A DNA stretch of 64,000 bases from Streptomyces sp. NBC_01231 (GCA_035999765.1 CP108521.1:3100001-3164000), one strand, 5' to 3'. Positions 1 through 9,783 are shown, counted from the stretch's first letter. Numbers and translations: made by a program. Notes: a model not told the origin generated them from the letters alone.

Positions 1-1
1 G

Positions 2-139
2 GTGCGGGTGTTCGCGGCCGGACTGCTCGAGCCGCTGCCGCTGGTCACGCACGAGCTGCCGCTGGCCGAGTTCCCGCAGGCCATCGAGCTGGTCGGGTCC
101 GGTGACCCGAAGGTCGGAAAGGTGCTGCTGCGCCCCTAG
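2..139 (+). CDS. Zinc-type (MDR) alcohol/sugar dehydrogenase, C-terminal fragment
   Basis: Only the last 45 codons are inside the window, read in frame 2 and ending in TAG at 137-139. The peptide ends in ELPLAEFPQAIELV...GSGDPKVGKVLLRP, the usual end of medium-chain dehydrogenases of the sorbitol/threonine dehydrogenase type, where this stretch closes the catalytic domain after the Rossmann fold. Cofactor and zinc ligands lie outside the window, so the substrate cannot be read. It is followed by a hairpin and then the U32-like gene on the same strand. Because the next genes are for monosaccharide uptake and an aldose epimerase, a polyol or aldose dehydrogenase is a reasonable inference, not an observation. 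Confidence 0.75.
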   Translation: MRVFAAGLLEPLPLVTHELPLAEFPQAIELVGSGDPKVGKVLLRP

Positions 140-141
140 AC

Positions 142-186
142 GTACGCCGGTCCGGCGGTTACCTGACGGCCCCCGGACCGGCGTAC
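142..186 (+). terminator. Hairpin downstream of the dehydrogenase
   Basis: Perfect 14-bp arms (GTACGCCGGTCCGG at 142-155 and its complement at 173-186) with a 17-nt loop, starting three bases after the stop codon. There is no T-run, as is usual for Streptomyces terminators. It probably separates the dehydrogenase from the U32-like gene. Confidence 0.75.
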
Positions 187-221
187 CCCACAGTCTTTCC
201 GTCCCCTGAGCCGCGAACTTC

Positions 222-237
222 GTCCGACATACCGAAC
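222..237. promoter_or_regulatory. Candidate operator resembling the arabinan-regulon palindrome
   Basis: GTCCGACATACCGAAC matches 12 of 16 bases of the perfect palindrome at 27606-27621 (GTTCGACATGTCGAAT). It lies 14 bases before the GTG start of the U32-like gene. No matching promoter was found at the conserved distance, so this is weaker than the two sites at 9768 and 27606. Confidence 0.3.
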
Positions 238-251
238 ACTAAGGACTCCTC

Positions 252-1220
252 GTGACCGACGCTTCCACCACGGCAGCCCGCAGGCCCGGTGAGCAGGCGC
301 TCACCGCCCTTGGCCTGGGCGCTCCCGCCCTCGACCCCGCCGACGCCTCGCCGCACACCTTCCCCGGCGGCGGCCGCTGGCGCACCGAGATCCCCTCGTG
401 CGAGGGTCCCGAGGCGCTGGCCGTCGTCCTCAAGGAGTCCTCGCGCCTCGACGTGCCGATCCACCGGATCAGCCAGGGCAGCGGCGTGTGGATGCTGACC
501 GACGCCGAGATCACCGAGATGGTCGAGTCCACCGCCGAGCGCGACATCGAGCTCTGCCTGTTCACCGGCCCTCGCGGCACCTGGGACATCGGCGGCTCGA
601 CCCGGACCGACTCGCGCGGCGGGGGCCTGCGGGCCCGCGGCCACGACGCGGTCGCCGGATGTGTCGAAGACGCCGTTCGGGCAACGGAGTTGGGCGTCAA
701 GTGCCTGCTCGTCGCCGACGAGGGCGTGCTGTGGACGCTGCACCGGGCGCGGCTGGCCGGCATCATCCCGGCGGACACGACCCTCAAGGTGAGCGCCCTG
801 ATCGGGCCCGTCAACCCGGCCGCGTACGCGGTGTACGAGAACCTGGGCGCCGACTCGGTCAACGTGCCCAGCGACCTGACGCTCGATCACCTCACCGAGA
901 TCCGCCGGGTATCCGGCGCTCCGATGGACATGTACATCGAGGCGCCCGACGATCTCGGCGGCTATGTGCGGATGTACGAGGTTGCCGAGCTGATCCGGCG
1001 CGGCGCACCGCTCTACCTGAAGTTCGGCCTCTCGAAGGCCCCGGCGATCTACCCGTACGGGCACCATCTGCGTGACGTGACCCTGTCCACCGCCCGGGAA
1101 CGGGTGCGGCGCGGCAGACTCGCCCTGGATCTGCTCGCACGGCACGGAGTTGGCGACGACATGGCACCGCTCGGCTCCCGGCTGCCTGGCGCTCTGCGTC
1201 GGTTCGATACGCCCTCATAA
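252..1220 (+). CDS. U32-peptidase-like TIM-barrel protein
   Basis: A 322-residue protein with no signal peptide or membrane segment. It shows a repeating beta/alpha pattern and glycine-rich turns ([12 protein letters not shown] near residue 76, [17 protein letters not shown] near 255), which resembles the barrel of U32-family peptidases and their many non-peptidase relatives. I see no certain catalytic cluster. The GTG start at 252 is chosen because AAGGA lies seven bases upstream. It sits between a dehydrogenase and a ChvE-type sugar importer, so a role linked to sugar metabolism is inferred from position only. An alternative is a barrel aldolase or isomerase. Recognition of the family is moderate; the function is unknown. 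Confidence 0.7.
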   Translation: MTDASTTAARRPGEQALTALGLGAPALDPADASPHTFPGGGRWRTEIPSCEGPEALAVVLKESSRLDVPIHRISQGSGVWMLTDAEITEMVESTAERDIELCLFTGPRGTWDIGGSTRTDSRGGGLRARGHDAVAGCVEDAVRATELGVKCLLVADEGVLWTLHRARLAGIIPADTTLKVSALIGPVNPAAYAVYENLGADSVNVPSDLTLDHLTEIRRVSGAPMDMYIEAPDDLGGYVRMYEVAELIRRGAPLYLKFGLSKAPAIYPYGHHLRDVTLSTARERVRRGRLALDLLARHGVGDDMAPLGSRLPGALRRFDTPS

Positions 1221-1365
1221 CGTTCCGGACAACGCCCCTTCACAAAAGCCGACGCAGCCACACACAATCCCACACACCCTTTCTATCGGTCTCTCTTCTC
1301 ATCGGCGCCAGGGAACGTGCGCACGGTGCAGGAACGAGCCCGCCCCGACATCAAGGATGATGATC

Positions 1366-2478
1366 ATGCGTACCCGTCGAGCCGCACTCGCCGCCATATC
1401 CGCCTCCGCCTCACTCGCCCTGACCCTCTCCGCCTGCGGCCAGAGCGGCGAGGGCGGCAGCGAGGAGAAGTCGGGCAGCACCAAGGGTGCGACCATCGGC
1501 ATCTCCATGCCGACCAAGTCCTCCGAGCGCTGGATCGCCGACGGCAAGAACGTCGTCAAGGACCTTCAGGCCAAGGGCTACAAGACCAAGCTGGTCTACG
1601 GCGAGGACGAGCCCGACCAGCAGGTCTCGCAGATCGAGAACATGATCACGCAGGGCGTCAAGGCGCTGATCATCGCGGCGATCGACAACAAGTCGCTCAA
1701 CAACGTCCTCCAGCAGGCCAAGGACGCCAACATCCCGGTGATCTCCTACGACCGCCTGATCCTCGGCTCGAAGGACGTCGACTACTACGCGTCCTTCGAC
1801 AACGAGAAGGTCGGCGAGCTCCAGGGCAGCTACATCGTCGAGAAGCTCGGCCTGAAGGACGGCTCCAAGAAGGGCCCGTTCAACATCGAGCTCTTCGCCG
1901 GTTCCAACGACGACAACAACACCAAGTACTTCTTCGGCGGCGCCATGAAGGTGCTCCAGCCGTACATCGACAAGAAGCAGCTGGTCGTCAAGTCCGGTCA
2001 GACCGAGCTCAGCAAGGTCACCACGCTGCGCTGGGACGGCGCCACCGCCCAGCGGCGCATGGACGACCTCCTGACCGGCACCTACAAGAGCGGCCGGGTC
2101 GACGCGGTTCTCTCGCCGTACGACGGCATCTCGATCGGCATCATCTCCGCGCTGAAGTCGGACGGTTACGGCTCCGCGAGCAAGCCGCTGCCCGTCATCA
2201 CCGGCCAGGACGCCGAGGTCGCCTCGGTGAAGTCGATCAAGTCGGGCCAGCAGACGCAGACCGTCTTCAAGGACATCCGCAAGCTCGCCGAGGTCGCCAC
2301 GAACATGGTCGACTCGGTGCTGAACAAGAAGAAGGTCGAGGTCAACGACGAGAAGACGTACGACAACGGGTCGAAGGTCGTGCCCGCGTACCTGCTGCAG
2401 CCGGTGAGCGTCGACAAGGGCAACTGGCAGAAGGAGCTCGTCGACTCCGGCTTCTACAAGGCCGGCGACCTCAACTGA
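1366..2478 (+). CDS. chvE: Monosaccharide ABC transporter, ChvE-type substrate-binding lipoprotein
   Basis: Extracellular receptor of a high-affinity monosaccharide importer. The 370-residue product starts [10 protein letters not shown], has a hydrophobic stretch and a lipobox LSAC (Cys about residue 24), so it should be lipid-anchored outside the membrane. The mature part is a periplasmic-binding-protein type I fold ([39 protein letters not shown]), closest to the ChvE family that binds arabinose, glucose, galactose or xylose. Of four in-frame ATGs (1357, 1360, 1366 and later) 1366 is chosen because AAGGA lies eight bases upstream. It is followed by its ATPase and permease in one transcription unit. 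The exact sugar cannot be read, but the arabinan-degrading enzymes nearby suggest L-arabinose. Confidence 0.9.
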   Translation: MRTRRAALAAISASASLALTLSACGQSGEGGSEEKSGSTKGATIGISMPTKSSERWIADGKNVVKDLQAKGYKTKLVYGEDEPDQQVSQIENMITQGVKALIIAAIDNKSLNNVLQQAKDANIPVISYDRLILGSKDVDYYASFDNEKVGELQGSYIVEKLGLKDGSKKGPFNIELFAGSNDDNNTKYFFGGAMKVLQPYIDKKQLVVKSGQTELSKVTTLRWDGATAQRRMDDLLTGTYKSGRVDAVLSPYDGISIGIISALKSDGYGSASKPLPVITGQDAEVASVKSIKSGQQTQTVFKDIRKLAEVATNMVDSVLNKKKVEVNDEKTYDNGSKVVPAYLLQPVSVDKGNWQKELVDSGFYKAGDLN

Positions 2479-2519
2479 CCGACGGGCCCACTGGCAGCAA
2501 CAGATTGGAAGGCACGACC

Positions 2520-4070
2520 ATGGCGGGACCCGTCCTGGAAATGCGCTCGATCGTCAAGACCTTTCCCGGCGTCAAGGCACTGTCGGACGTCACGCTGACT
2601 GTCCAACAGGGCGAGGTCCATGCCATCTGCGGGGAGAACGGGGCCGGCAAGTCGACCCTGATGAAGGTCCTCTCCGGCGTTCACCCGCACGGCACGTACG
2701 AGGGCGAGATCCTTTTCGAAGGAGACGTCTGCGAGTTCAAGGACATCAGAGCCAGCGAGCATCGCGGCATCGTGATCATTCACCAGGAGCTGGCCCTGGT
2801 GCCCTACCTCTCCCTCGCGGAGAACATCTTCCTCGGCAACGAGCACGCCACCCGCGGGCTCATCAACTGGAACGACACGCTCAAGCACGCCAGTGAACTG
2901 CTGCGCCGGGTCGGTCTCTCCGACCACCCGGAGACCCGCGTCGCCGACATCGGCGTGGGCAAGCAGCAGTTGGTGGAGATCGCGAAGGCGCTGTCGAAGA
3001 AGGTGAAGCTGCTCATCCTCGACGAGCCGACCGCGGCTCTGAACGACGAGGACAGCGGCAAACTCCTGGATCTCATCCTGGAGTTGAAGAAGCAGGGCAT
3101 CACCTCGATCATCATCTCCCACAAGCTGAACGAGATCCGCAAGGTCGCCGACTCGGTGACGATCCTGCGGGACGGGCAGACCATCGAGACCCTCGACGTG
3201 AAGGCGTCGGACACCACCGAGGACCGGATCATCTCCGGCATGGTGGGCCGCGACCTCGACCACCGGTTCCCCGAACGCACCGCGTACGAGGGGAAGGTGG
3301 GCACGGCCCCGGCTCTCGAGATCCGCAACTGGTCCGTGCACCACCCGATCGACCAGCAGCGCAAGGTGGTCGACGACGTGTCGATCAACGTCAAGCGCGG
3401 AGAGATCGTCGGTATCGCGGGACTGATGGGCGCAGGCCGCACCGAACTCGCGATGAGCGTCTTCGGCCGGTCCTACGGCCGGTACGCGGGCGGCCAGGTC
3501 CACAAGGACGGCACGGAGATCCGTACCAAGACCGTCCCCGAGGCGGTCAAGCACGGCATCGCGTACGTCACCGAGGACCGCAAGCACTACGGCCTCAACC
3601 TCATCGACACCATCAACCGCAACATCTCGCTCAGCGCGCTGGGCAAGGTGGCCAAGCGCGGGATCGTCGACGAGCAGGCGGAGCGGCGGGTCTCCGAGGG
3701 CTTCCGCAAGTCCATGAACATCAAGGCGCCGACGGTCTCCGAGCCGGTGGGCAAGCTGTCCGGCGGCAACCAGCAGAAGGTCGTCCTCAGCAAGTGGATC
3801 TTCGCGGGTCCCGAGGTGCTGATCCTGGACGAGCCGACGCGAGGGATCGACGTCGGCGCCAAGTACGAGATCTACACGGTCATCGACCAACTGGCGGCCC
3901 AGGGCAAGGCGGTCGTCTTCATCTCCTCCGAGCTGCCTGAGCTGCTCGGTATGTGCGACCGCATCTACACGATGGCCGCGGGGCGGCTCACCGGTGAGTT
4001 CTCGCGGGCCGAGGCCTCGCAGGAATCGCTGATGCGCCAGATGACAAAGGACAAAGAGGTAACGGGATGA
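2520..4070 (+). CDS. gguA: Monosaccharide ABC transporter, dual ATP-binding protein (GguA/MmsA type)
   Basis: The 516-residue protein carries two fused nucleotide-binding domains, as in RbsA, AraG and GguA. The first (about residues 5-240) has a canonical Walker A GENGAGKS and Walker [12 protein letters not shown]. The second (about 260-505) has a degenerate Walker A ([10 protein letters not shown]) but a good signature LSGGNQQKV and [11 protein letters not shown]. This asymmetry is normal for the family. It energises uptake together with the adjacent binding lipoprotein and permease. The ATG at 2520 follows GGAAGG; the gap after the lipoprotein gene is 41 bases, and the stop overlaps the permease start as ATGA. 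Confidence 0.94.
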   Translation: MAGPVLEMRSIVKTFPGVKALSDVTLTVQQGEVHAICGENGAGKSTLMKVLSGVHPHGTYEGEILFEGDVCEFKDIRASEHRGIVIIHQELALVPYLSLAENIFLGNEHATRGLINWNDTLKHASELLRRVGLSDHPETRVADIGVGKQQLVEIAKALSKKVKLLILDEPTAALNDEDSGKLLDLILELKKQGITSIIISHKLNEIRKVADSVTILRDGQTIETLDVKASDTTEDRIISGMVGRDLDHRFPERTAYEGKVGTAPALEIRNWSVHHPIDQQRKVVDDVSINVKRGEIVGIAGLMGAGRTELAMSVFGRSYGRYAGGQVHKDGTEIRTKTVPEAVKHGIAYVTEDRKHYGLNLIDTINRNISLSALGKVAKRGIVDEQAERRVSEGFRKSMNIKAPTVSEPVGKLSGGNQQKVVLSKWIFAGPEVLILDEPTRGIDVGAKYEIYTVIDQLAAQGKAVVFISSELPELLGMCDRIYTMAAGRLTGEFSRAEASQESLMRQMTKDKEVTG

Positions 4071-5314
4071 GCACGGATGTGACCGCCAAGACGCCGGCCC
4101 CGGCGCCGCCCGGCAAGGGCGGAGGTGCGGCCGCCGGCGGAGGCCTGCTGCAGCTCGTGCTGGACGGCCTGCGCCGCAACATGCGCCAGTACGGCATGCT
4201 GCTCGCGCTCGGCCTGATCGTCGCCCTGTTCGCCGTGTGGACGGACGGCGACCTGCTGCTGCCGCGCAACGTCTCCAACCTGGTCCTGCAGAACAGCTAC
4301 GTCCTGATCCTCGCGGTCGGCATGATGCTGGTGATCATCGCGGGCCACATCGACCTGTCGGTCGGTTCGGTGACGGCCTTCGTGGGGGCGTTCGCGGCCG
4401 TACTGACCGTGCAGCACGACGTGTCGTGGCCGGTGGCCGTGGTACTGAGCCTGGTGGTGGGCGCGGTCGCGGGTTCCGTGCAAGGGTTCCTGATCGCGTA
4501 TCTCGGCATACCGTCGTTCATCGTCACCCTCGCCGGCATGCTGATCTTCCGCGGTATGACGGAGATCCTCCTGGAGGGTCAGACCCTCGGCCCGTTCCCG
4601 GACGGGCTGCAGAAGATCGGCAACGGCTTCCTGCCCGAGACCGGCCCCAACACCAACTACCACAACCTCACGCTGCTGCTGGGCCTCGCCCTGATCGTCT
4701 TCGCGGTCTTCCAGGAGGTCCGCGACCGCAGGCGCCAGAAGGAGTTCTCGCTCGACGTCGTCCCGCGGAACCTCTTCCTGCTCAAGCTGGTCTTCATCGT
4801 CGCCGCGATCCTCGTCGTCACGATGCTGCTCGCCAGCTACAAGGGCGCGCCGATCATCCTGCTGATCCTCGGCGTGCTGGTGGTCGGTTACGGCTACGTC
4901 ATGCGCAACGCCGTCTTCGGCCGCCACATCTACGCCATCGGCGGCAACCTGCCGGCGGCGAAGCTCTCCGGCGTCAAGGACAAGAAGGTCACCTTCCTGG
5001 TCTTCCTGAACATGGGCGCGCTCGCGGCCCTGGCGGGTCTGGCGATCGCCGCCCGCCTGAACGCGGCCTCACCGAAGGCCGGCCTGAACTACGAACTCGA
5101 GGCGATCGCCTCGGCGTTCATCGGCGGCGCGTCCATGAGCGGCGGTGTCGGCACCGTCCTCGGCGCGATCATCGGCGGTCTCGTCCTCGGTGTGCTGAAC
5201 AACGGCATGAACCTCCTCAGCGTCGGCAGCGACTGGCAGCAGGTCATCAAGGGCATGGCCCTGTTGGCGGCGGTCGGCTTCGACGTCTGGAACAAGCGCA
5301 AGGTCGGTTCGTAG
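4067..5314 (+). CDS. gguB: Monosaccharide ABC transporter, permease (GguB/MmsB type)
   Basis: Inner-membrane permease of 415 residues. A glycine/alanine-rich N-terminal stretch (about 40 residues) is followed by roughly ten hydrophobic segments. The RbsC/XylH-family pattern is clear: [13 protein letters not shown] near residue 100, [18 protein letters not shown] near 150, and [21 protein letters not shown] near 350. The charged insert between segments ([12 protein letters not shown], about 215-227) is typical of the longer GguB/XylH subgroup. It starts inside the stop codon of the ATPase gene, so the two are probably translationally coupled, and a strong hairpin follows. Confidence 0.93.
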   Translation: MSTDVTAKTPAPAPPGKGGGAAAGGGLLQLVLDGLRRNMRQYGMLLALGLIVALFAVWTDGDLLLPRNVSNLVLQNSYVLILAVGMMLVIIAGHIDLSVGSVTAFVGAFAAVLTVQHDVSWPVAVVLSLVVGAVAGSVQGFLIAYLGIPSFIVTLAGMLIFRGMTEILLEGQTLGPFPDGLQKIGNGFLPETGPNTNYHNLTLLLGLALIVFAVFQEVRDRRRQKEFSLDVVPRNLFLLKLVFIVAAILVVTMLLASYKGAPIILLILGVLVVGYGYVMRNAVFGRHIYAIGGNLPAAKLSGVKDKKVTFLVFLNMGALAALAGLAIAARLNAASPKAGLNYELEAIASAFIGGASMSGGVGTVLGAIIGGLVLGVLNNGMNLLSVGSDWQQVIKGMALLAAVGFDVWNKRKVGS

Positions 5315-5319
5315 AACGA

Positions 5320-5349
5320 CCGGGGCCCCGCCGACCGGCGGGGCCCCGG
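5320..5349 (+). terminator. Strong hairpin after the ChvE-GguAB operon
   Basis: Arms of 14 bp (CCGGGGCCCCGCCG at 5320-5333 and its complement at 5336-5349) begin six bases after the permease stop. The nominal loop is only two bases, so the innermost pairs probably open. No T-run. Confidence 0.8.
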
Positions 5350-5453
5350 CCCTTCCCGGACTCGATTTTGACAGGAACAGCACAAGGCTGTTCGCACGAC
5401 TACGCACCGCACAGTACGGGGAGGCAACTCCCCTCATTCACGAGGAGCCGCAC

Positions 5454-6602
5454 GTGGAACTGAGCAGACGTACCGTCATCGCCGGGGCGGCCGCCGCCGG
5501 TGTCACCGCCGCCACCGTCGGTGGCACCGCGCACGCAACGGGAGGCAGGACACCGGTGAAGGAGCTCTTCGGCAAGCTCGCCGACGGCACGAAGGTCTAC
5601 CGCTGGTCGCTGGAGAACGGCGGCACCCGCCTGAAGGTCCTGTCCTGGGGCGGCGTCGTCCAGTCCCTGGAGATCCCGGACCGGCACGGCGAGTACGCCA
5701 ATGTCTCCCTCGGTTTCGACAACATCGAGGACTACGTCGCCAAGACCCCGTACTTCGGCGCCCTGATCGGCCGTTACGGCAACCGGATCGCCAAGGGCCA
5801 GTTCACCCTGGACGGCAAGAGCTACCAGCTCTCCGTCAACGACGGCGACAACAGCCTGCACGGTGGCACCCAGGGCTTCGACAAGCACGTCTGGGACGTC
5901 GAGCCGTTCACCAAGGGCTCCGACGTCGGCCTGCACCTGCACTACACCAGCGTCGACGGGGAGATGGGCTACCCGGGCACGCTCAAGGTGAAGGTCACCT
6001 ACACCCTCACCCGGCACGGCGACTGGCGCATCGACTACGAGGCCACCACCACCAAGGCCACCGTCGTCAACCTCACCAGCCACGTCTACTGGAACCTGGC
6101 CGGCGAGGGCAGCGGCTCCATCGAGGACCACGAGCTGAAGATCGCCGCCGCCCGCTACACCCCCACCGACTCGGGCCTCATCCCGACCGGTGAACTGGCG
6201 AAGGTCTCCGGCACCCCCTTCGACTTCCGCCGTGCCAAGGCGATCGGCGACGACATCCGCGCCGGTCACCCGCAGCAGATTCTCGCCCAGGGCTACGACC
6301 ACAACTGGGCCCTCGACAAGGGCATCACGGCCAAGCCCGAGCATGTCGCGACCCTCCGGGACCCGTCCTCCGGACGCACCCTGAAGATCGCCACCGTCGA
6401 GCCGGGGCTCCAGTTCTACTCCGGCAACTTCCTCGACGGCACCCTGGTCGGCACCAGCGGCAGCACCTACCGCCAGGGCGACGCGCTCTGCCTGGAGACG
6501 CAGCACTTCCCGGACGCGCCGAACCACCCGTCGTTCGCGTCGACCGTGCTGCGACCTGGGCAGACGTACCGGACGACGACGATCCACTCGTTCGACGCGT
6601 AG
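5454..6602 (+). CDS. Secreted aldose 1-epimerase (mutarotase)
   Basis: Interconverts alpha and beta anomers of aldoses, here outside the cell. The 382-residue product starts with a Tat-type signal (LSRRTVIAGAAAAG, cleavage near HATG). The GalM fold then shows the expected residues: His in NSLHGGTQGFDKHVW, His in LTSHVYWNLAG, Asp in QGYDHNW and the catalytic Glu in VEPGLQFYSGN. The GTG start at 5454 follows GAGGAG at good spacing. It lies after the importer terminator, so it probably has its own promoter; a TTGACA is present at 5368-5373 but I see no convincing -10 box. Export fits preparing released sugars for the importer upstream. Confidence 0.92.
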   Translation: MELSRRTVIAGAAAAGVTAATVGGTAHATGGRTPVKELFGKLADGTKVYRWSLENGGTRLKVLSWGGVVQSLEIPDRHGEYANVSLGFDNIEDYVAKTPYFGALIGRYGNRIAKGQFTLDGKSYQLSVNDGDNSLHGGTQGFDKHVWDVEPFTKGSDVGLHLHYTSVDGEMGYPGTLKVKVTYTLTRHGDWRIDYEATTTKATVVNLTSHVYWNLAGEGSGSIEDHELKIAAARYTPTDSGLIPTGELAKVSGTPFDFRRAKAIGDDIRAGHPQQILAQGYDHNWALDKGITAKPEHVATLRDPSSGRTLKIATVEPGLQFYSGNFLDGTLVGTSGSTYRQGDALCLETQHFPDAPNHPSFASTVLRPGQTYRTTTIHSFDA

Positions 6603-6786
6603 GGCCGGCGGCGTCCTTCCGGCCATGTTCCACGGACAGGTTTAGAAGTCATCGTTCTTTCACATCCGTTGAACGGTGTCACCACTGCCCTCGTATGTAA
6701 GGGCGGCCCGTGCTCCCCCGCGCGGGCCACCCAATGACGACGGGCCCGGTCGTCCCCGCCGGGCCCGCCCCATACGGAGGCTCTCC

Positions 6787-8595
6787 TTGGCTGACAACGT
6801 CACCTCGCTGTTCCGCAGCACCGCGGCGCACAGCCCGTCGATGGCGGCCTTGACGCGGGAGGGCGGCGAAGGGGCCGGCCCGGTCGACTTCTGCATTCCG
6901 TGCAACCCCTACTTCCCCACCCCCGCCATGTTCGACGAGATGGCGGCGCGGCTGCGGGAGATCATCACGTACTACCCGAGCAGCGCCGACACCATCACGG
7001 CCGAGCTGTGCAGCCTGCTCCAACTGCCGCCGCAGTGCGTGGCGATGGGCAATGGTTCGACCGAGCTGATCACCTGGATCGACCACCTCCTGGTGCGCGA
7101 GTCGCTCGCCATCCCCGTGCCCACCTTCGGCCGCTGGACCGACCAGCCGATGGAGACCGGCAAGCGGGTCGACATGTTCCCGCTCCAGGAGTCCAGCGGT
7201 TTCGCCCTGGACCTCGCGCAGTACGCCGAGTTCATCCGCGCCCGCGGCACCCGGGTCGCCGTGATCTGCAACCCGAACAACCCCGACGGCGGCTTTCTGC
7301 ACAAGCACGCGGTCGTGCAGTTCATGGACGCGATGGCCGACCTGGACCTGGTCGTCATCGACGAGTCGTTCCTGGAGTTCGCGGACGCGGAGGTCGAACC
7401 GAGCGTCGTCCACGAGGCCATGCTCCGGCCCAACGTGGTGGTGCTGCGCAGCCTCGGCAAGAACTTCGGCCTGCACGGCATCCGGTTCGGCTATCTGGTC
7501 GCCAACCCGGCGCTCGCGGGCCGGATCCGCTCGATGCTGCCCAAGTGGAACCTCAACTCCTTTGCCGAGCATGTGGTGTTCATCCTGAAGGAGCACGGCG
7601 CCGAGTACGCGCAGAGCCTCCAGCAGGTCCGCCGCGACCGGCTGGACATGGCCGGCCAGCTCGCGTCGCTGCCCGGGCTGACGGTCTATCCGTCACAGGG
7701 CAACTTCCTCTTCGTGCGCCTGCCGGTGGGCGCCGAGGGCACCGTGGTCCGGGACCGGATGCTCACCGAGCACCGGATCCTCGTCCGCGAGTGCGGCAAC
7801 AAGATCGGCTCCTCAAGCCGCTTCCTACGACTCGTGGTGCGCCCCCAGGTGGACGTGCGTCGCCTGGTGTCCGGCCTGGAACAGGTGCTCTACGGGACGA
7901 GGAGGGGAGCCGCCGTGCCCGAGCTGGCTACCGGGACCAGCTACAGCTCGGGTACGGCGGCAGTGGACCGGTTGGTCGGTGCCACCAACGGGGCCGGCAT
8001 GCAGGGCCTTGCCGCTCAGGCCATGTCCGCCGGCGGGCAGGGGCTCTCAGGCGCCCCGTCCATCGGCGGCGGCATGCCGATGCCCGTGGCGGCACAGGCC
8101 GGCCAGCCGGGCCGACCGGCTCAGCCCGGCGGTGCCGGGATGCCGATGCCGGCGGTGGCCCAGGCAGCCCCACAGTCGCTCGGCATCCCGGCTCAGGCGC
8201 CCGCCCAGGCGCCGATACCGAGCCAGATGCCCCACCAGATGCCCAGTCAGATGCCCAGTCAGATGCCCACGCCGGCTCCGGCTCCGGCTCCGATACCCAG
8301 CCAGATGCCGACACCGGTGCCGGCTCCGGCCCCGATGCCCAATCAGGTGCCGCGTCCGGTACCGGCCGCGGCCTCAGCCCCTCCGATGGCCAGCCCGATG
8401 TCGGGCCCGATGACCGCCCCCATGTCCGGCGGCCCGACCCCGCCCGGCGTCCCCGCCCGCGGTGGTCTCACCGCCGCCCAGGTCCGCGGCATGACCGGCC
8501 CGGCCCCCGTACCGGACCTGACGACGGCCCCGGCCACCGGCTGGCCCAACGCCCAGAGCTGGCCGAACGCGGCGGGGATGGGACAGGCGGGGTGA
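6787..8595 (+). CDS. PLP-dependent aminotransferase (HisC-like) with long Pro/Met-rich tail
   Basis: Residues 1 to about 365 form a fold-type I aminotransferase like histidinol-phosphate aminotransferases: Asn in CNPNNPDG, Asp in LVVIDESFLEFA, the PLP lysine in RSLGKNFGLHG (about K225) and Arg in SSRFLRLVVR. The amino acid substrate is not evident. Residues about 370-602 are low-complexity, rich in Gly, Ala, Pro, Met and Gln, with SQMP and PAPAP repeats; this tail is not part of the enzyme family. The TTG start at 6787 is chosen because GGAGG lies six bases upstream; the reading frame also extends upstream without support. It stands alone between the epimerase and the opposing arabinanase gene, so context says little about its pathway. 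Confidence 0.82.
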   Translation: MADNVTSLFRSTAAHSPSMAALTREGGEGAGPVDFCIPCNPYFPTPAMFDEMAARLREIITYYPSSADTITAELCSLLQLPPQCVAMGNGSTELITWIDHLLVRESLAIPVPTFGRWTDQPMETGKRVDMFPLQESSGFALDLAQYAEFIRARGTRVAVICNPNNPDGGFLHKHAVVQFMDAMADLDLVVIDESFLEFADAEVEPSVVHEAMLRPNVVVLRSLGKNFGLHGIRFGYLVANPALAGRIRSMLPKWNLNSFAEHVVFILKEHGAEYAQSLQQVRRDRLDMAGQLASLPGLTVYPSQGNFLFVRLPVGAEGTVVRDRMLTEHRILVRECGNKIGSSSRFLRLVVRPQVDVRRLVSGLEQVLYGTRRGAAVPELATGTSYSSGTAAVDRLVGATNGAGMQGLAAQAMSAGGQGLSGAPSIGGGMPMPVAAQAGQPGRPAQPGGAGMPMPAVAQAAPQSLGIPAQAPAQAPIPSQMPHQMPSQMPSQMPTPAPAPAPIPSQMPTPVPAPAPMPNQVPRPVPAAASAPPMASPMSGPMTAPMSGGPTPPGVPARGGLTAAQVRGMTGPAPVPDLTTAPATGWPNAQSWPNAAGMGQAG

Positions 8596-8735
8596 GACGC
8601 GGTCACCACGGCGACGGGGTCGGCCGCCACTGCTGTCACCGCCGCCCGTTGTCGTTCAGCCGGGGCCGGTGAACGAGGCCGCGCCCGCGCTGGGCTGTCC
8701 GAGCGACAGGACCAGCAGCGGCGCGGCCTGCCGGG

Positions 8736-9731
8736 TCAGTAGGCGACGGGCCACCCGCTGCTCCAGTTCAGGAGGTTGATCCCGAGCTTGGGTGTGCCGT
8801 TGGCGTTGCCGTCGTAGTAGTGGTAGACGATCAGGTCCCCGTCGGCGTCGTTCATGATCGACTGCCCGCCCGGGCCGATGACGCTGCCGTGCGACTCCAG
8901 GACCGGGGTGCCGCCGTTGTTCGTCATCGCGACGCCGTTCTTGTCGCGGTACGGGCCGGTGACGCTGCTCGCCCGGCCGACCTTGACCTTGTACGTCGAG
9001 CTGGTTCCGGCGCAGCAGGTGTCGTACGAGGCGAAGAGGTAGTAGGAGCCGTTCCGCTTGACGATGTACGGCGCCTCCACCGCCTTGGTTCCGGTCGGGC
9101 GGGAGGCGAGCGAGTACCGGGTGGTGTTGGAGGAGAGCTGCTTTCCGGTGGCGGGGTTGATCTGGATCATCTTGATCCCCGTCCACCAACTGCCGAAGGA
9201 CAGCCACCACTTGCCGTCGTCGTTCACGAAGAGGTTCGGGTCGATGGCGTTGTAGTCGCTCGATGTGGTGGAGGTGTAGACGGTGCCCTGGTCGCTCCAG
9301 GAACCCGGCAGCCCGGTGCTCGAAGTCGCCAGTCCGATGGCCGACTTGTTCGAGCCGAAGGTCGAGACGGCGTAGTACATCAGGTACTTGCCGCCCTGGT
9401 ACGAGATGTCGGGCGCCCAGGCCTCGGAGGCGTACGACGACCACCAGCCCGGCTTGCTGCCGAAGGCGTCGCCGCCGTTCGTGAAGTTGATCCGGTCGGT
9501 GGAGGTCTTGTAGCCGAGGCCGCCTCCGGTGCCGTACAGCAGGTACCGGCCCGAGGAGTTGCGGATCATCGTCGGATCGTGGACGACGACATCGCCGGTC
9601 ACTCGCCCGGGGTTGGGGTACGCGGACGCCGAGCTGGGGATCAGGGCGAGCAGGACGGCGGCGGGGACGGCGAGGAGAGCGGCTCTGCGGGAGGGGCGGG
9701 TGGTTCGGGAGGTGCGGGAGGTGCGGATCAC
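8736..9731 (-). CDS. Secreted GH43 endo-1,5-alpha-L-arabinanase
   Basis: Cleaves the alpha-1,5-linked arabinan backbone outside the cell. The 331-residue product begins VIRTSRTSRTTRPSRR, then a hydrophobic signal ending SSASA. The five-bladed propeller of GH43 follows: base Asp in VVHDPTMI, pKa-tuning Asp in NAIDPNLF and acid Glu in AVEAPYIV, plus DTCCAG and VLESHGSVIGPGGQS, which are typical of arabinanases. The GTG at 9731 is chosen over the upstream GTG (9785) and ATG (9776) because AGGAGG lies six bases before it and the inferred transcription start is near 9798. There is no carbohydrate-binding module. The shared promoter links it to the importer at 24427-27580. Confidence 0.93.
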   Translation of the reverse strand: MIRTSRTSRTTRPSRRAALLAVPAAVLLALIPSSASAYPNPGRVTGDVVVHDPTMIRNSSGRYLLYGTGGGLGYKTSTDRINFTNGGDAFGSKPGWWSSYASEAWAPDISYQGGKYLMYYAVSTFGSNKSAIGLATSSTGLPGSWSDQGTVYTSTTSSDYNAIDPNLFVNDDGKWWLSFGSWWTGIKMIQINPATGKQLSSNTTRYSLASRPTGTKAVEAPYIVKRNGSYYLFASYDTCCAGTSSTYKVKVGRASSVTGPYRDKNGVAMTNNGGTPVLESHGSVIGPGGQSIMNDADGDLIVYHYYDGNANGTPKLGINLLNWSSGWPVAY

Positions 9732-9767
9732 GCGGGGCCTCCTAGTGGGGGGAATACGGTTCCGGTT

Positions 9768-9783
9768 GTTCGGCATATCGATC
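9768..9783. promoter_or_regulatory. Candidate operator in the arabinanase leader
   Basis: GTTCGGCATATCGATC matches 12 of 16 bases of the perfect palindrome at 27606-27621. It lies 21 bases downstream of the -10 box, almost the same distance (22) as in the importer promoter, so a repressor bound here could block transcription. The regulator is not identified. Confidence 0.5.

Noticed and set aside
159..1145. Long minus-strand open frame opposite the U32-like gene
   Set aside because: Arg/Gly/Val-rich antisense shadow with no SD and no family features; typical of high-G+C DNA.
1317..2519. 400-residue N-terminal extension of the ATPase frame
   Set aside because: Arg/Gln-rich, out-of-frame reading of the binding-protein gene; the true start is ATG 2520 with its SD.
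2454..3890. 478-residue minus-strand frame
   Set aside because: Antisense of a clear ABC ATPase; Val/Leu/Asp-rich with no domain.
5368..5396. TTGACA promoter for the aldose epimerase
   Set aside because: No acceptable -10 box at 16-19 bases; left as a remark only.
6669..6699. TTGAAC/TATGTA promoter for the aminotransferase
   Set aside because: Spacer of 19 bases and poor boxes; not convincing.
8221..8270. SQMP-encoding repeats as a CRISPR or mobile repeat
   Set aside because: Short in-frame repeats of a coding low-complexity tail; no spacers.
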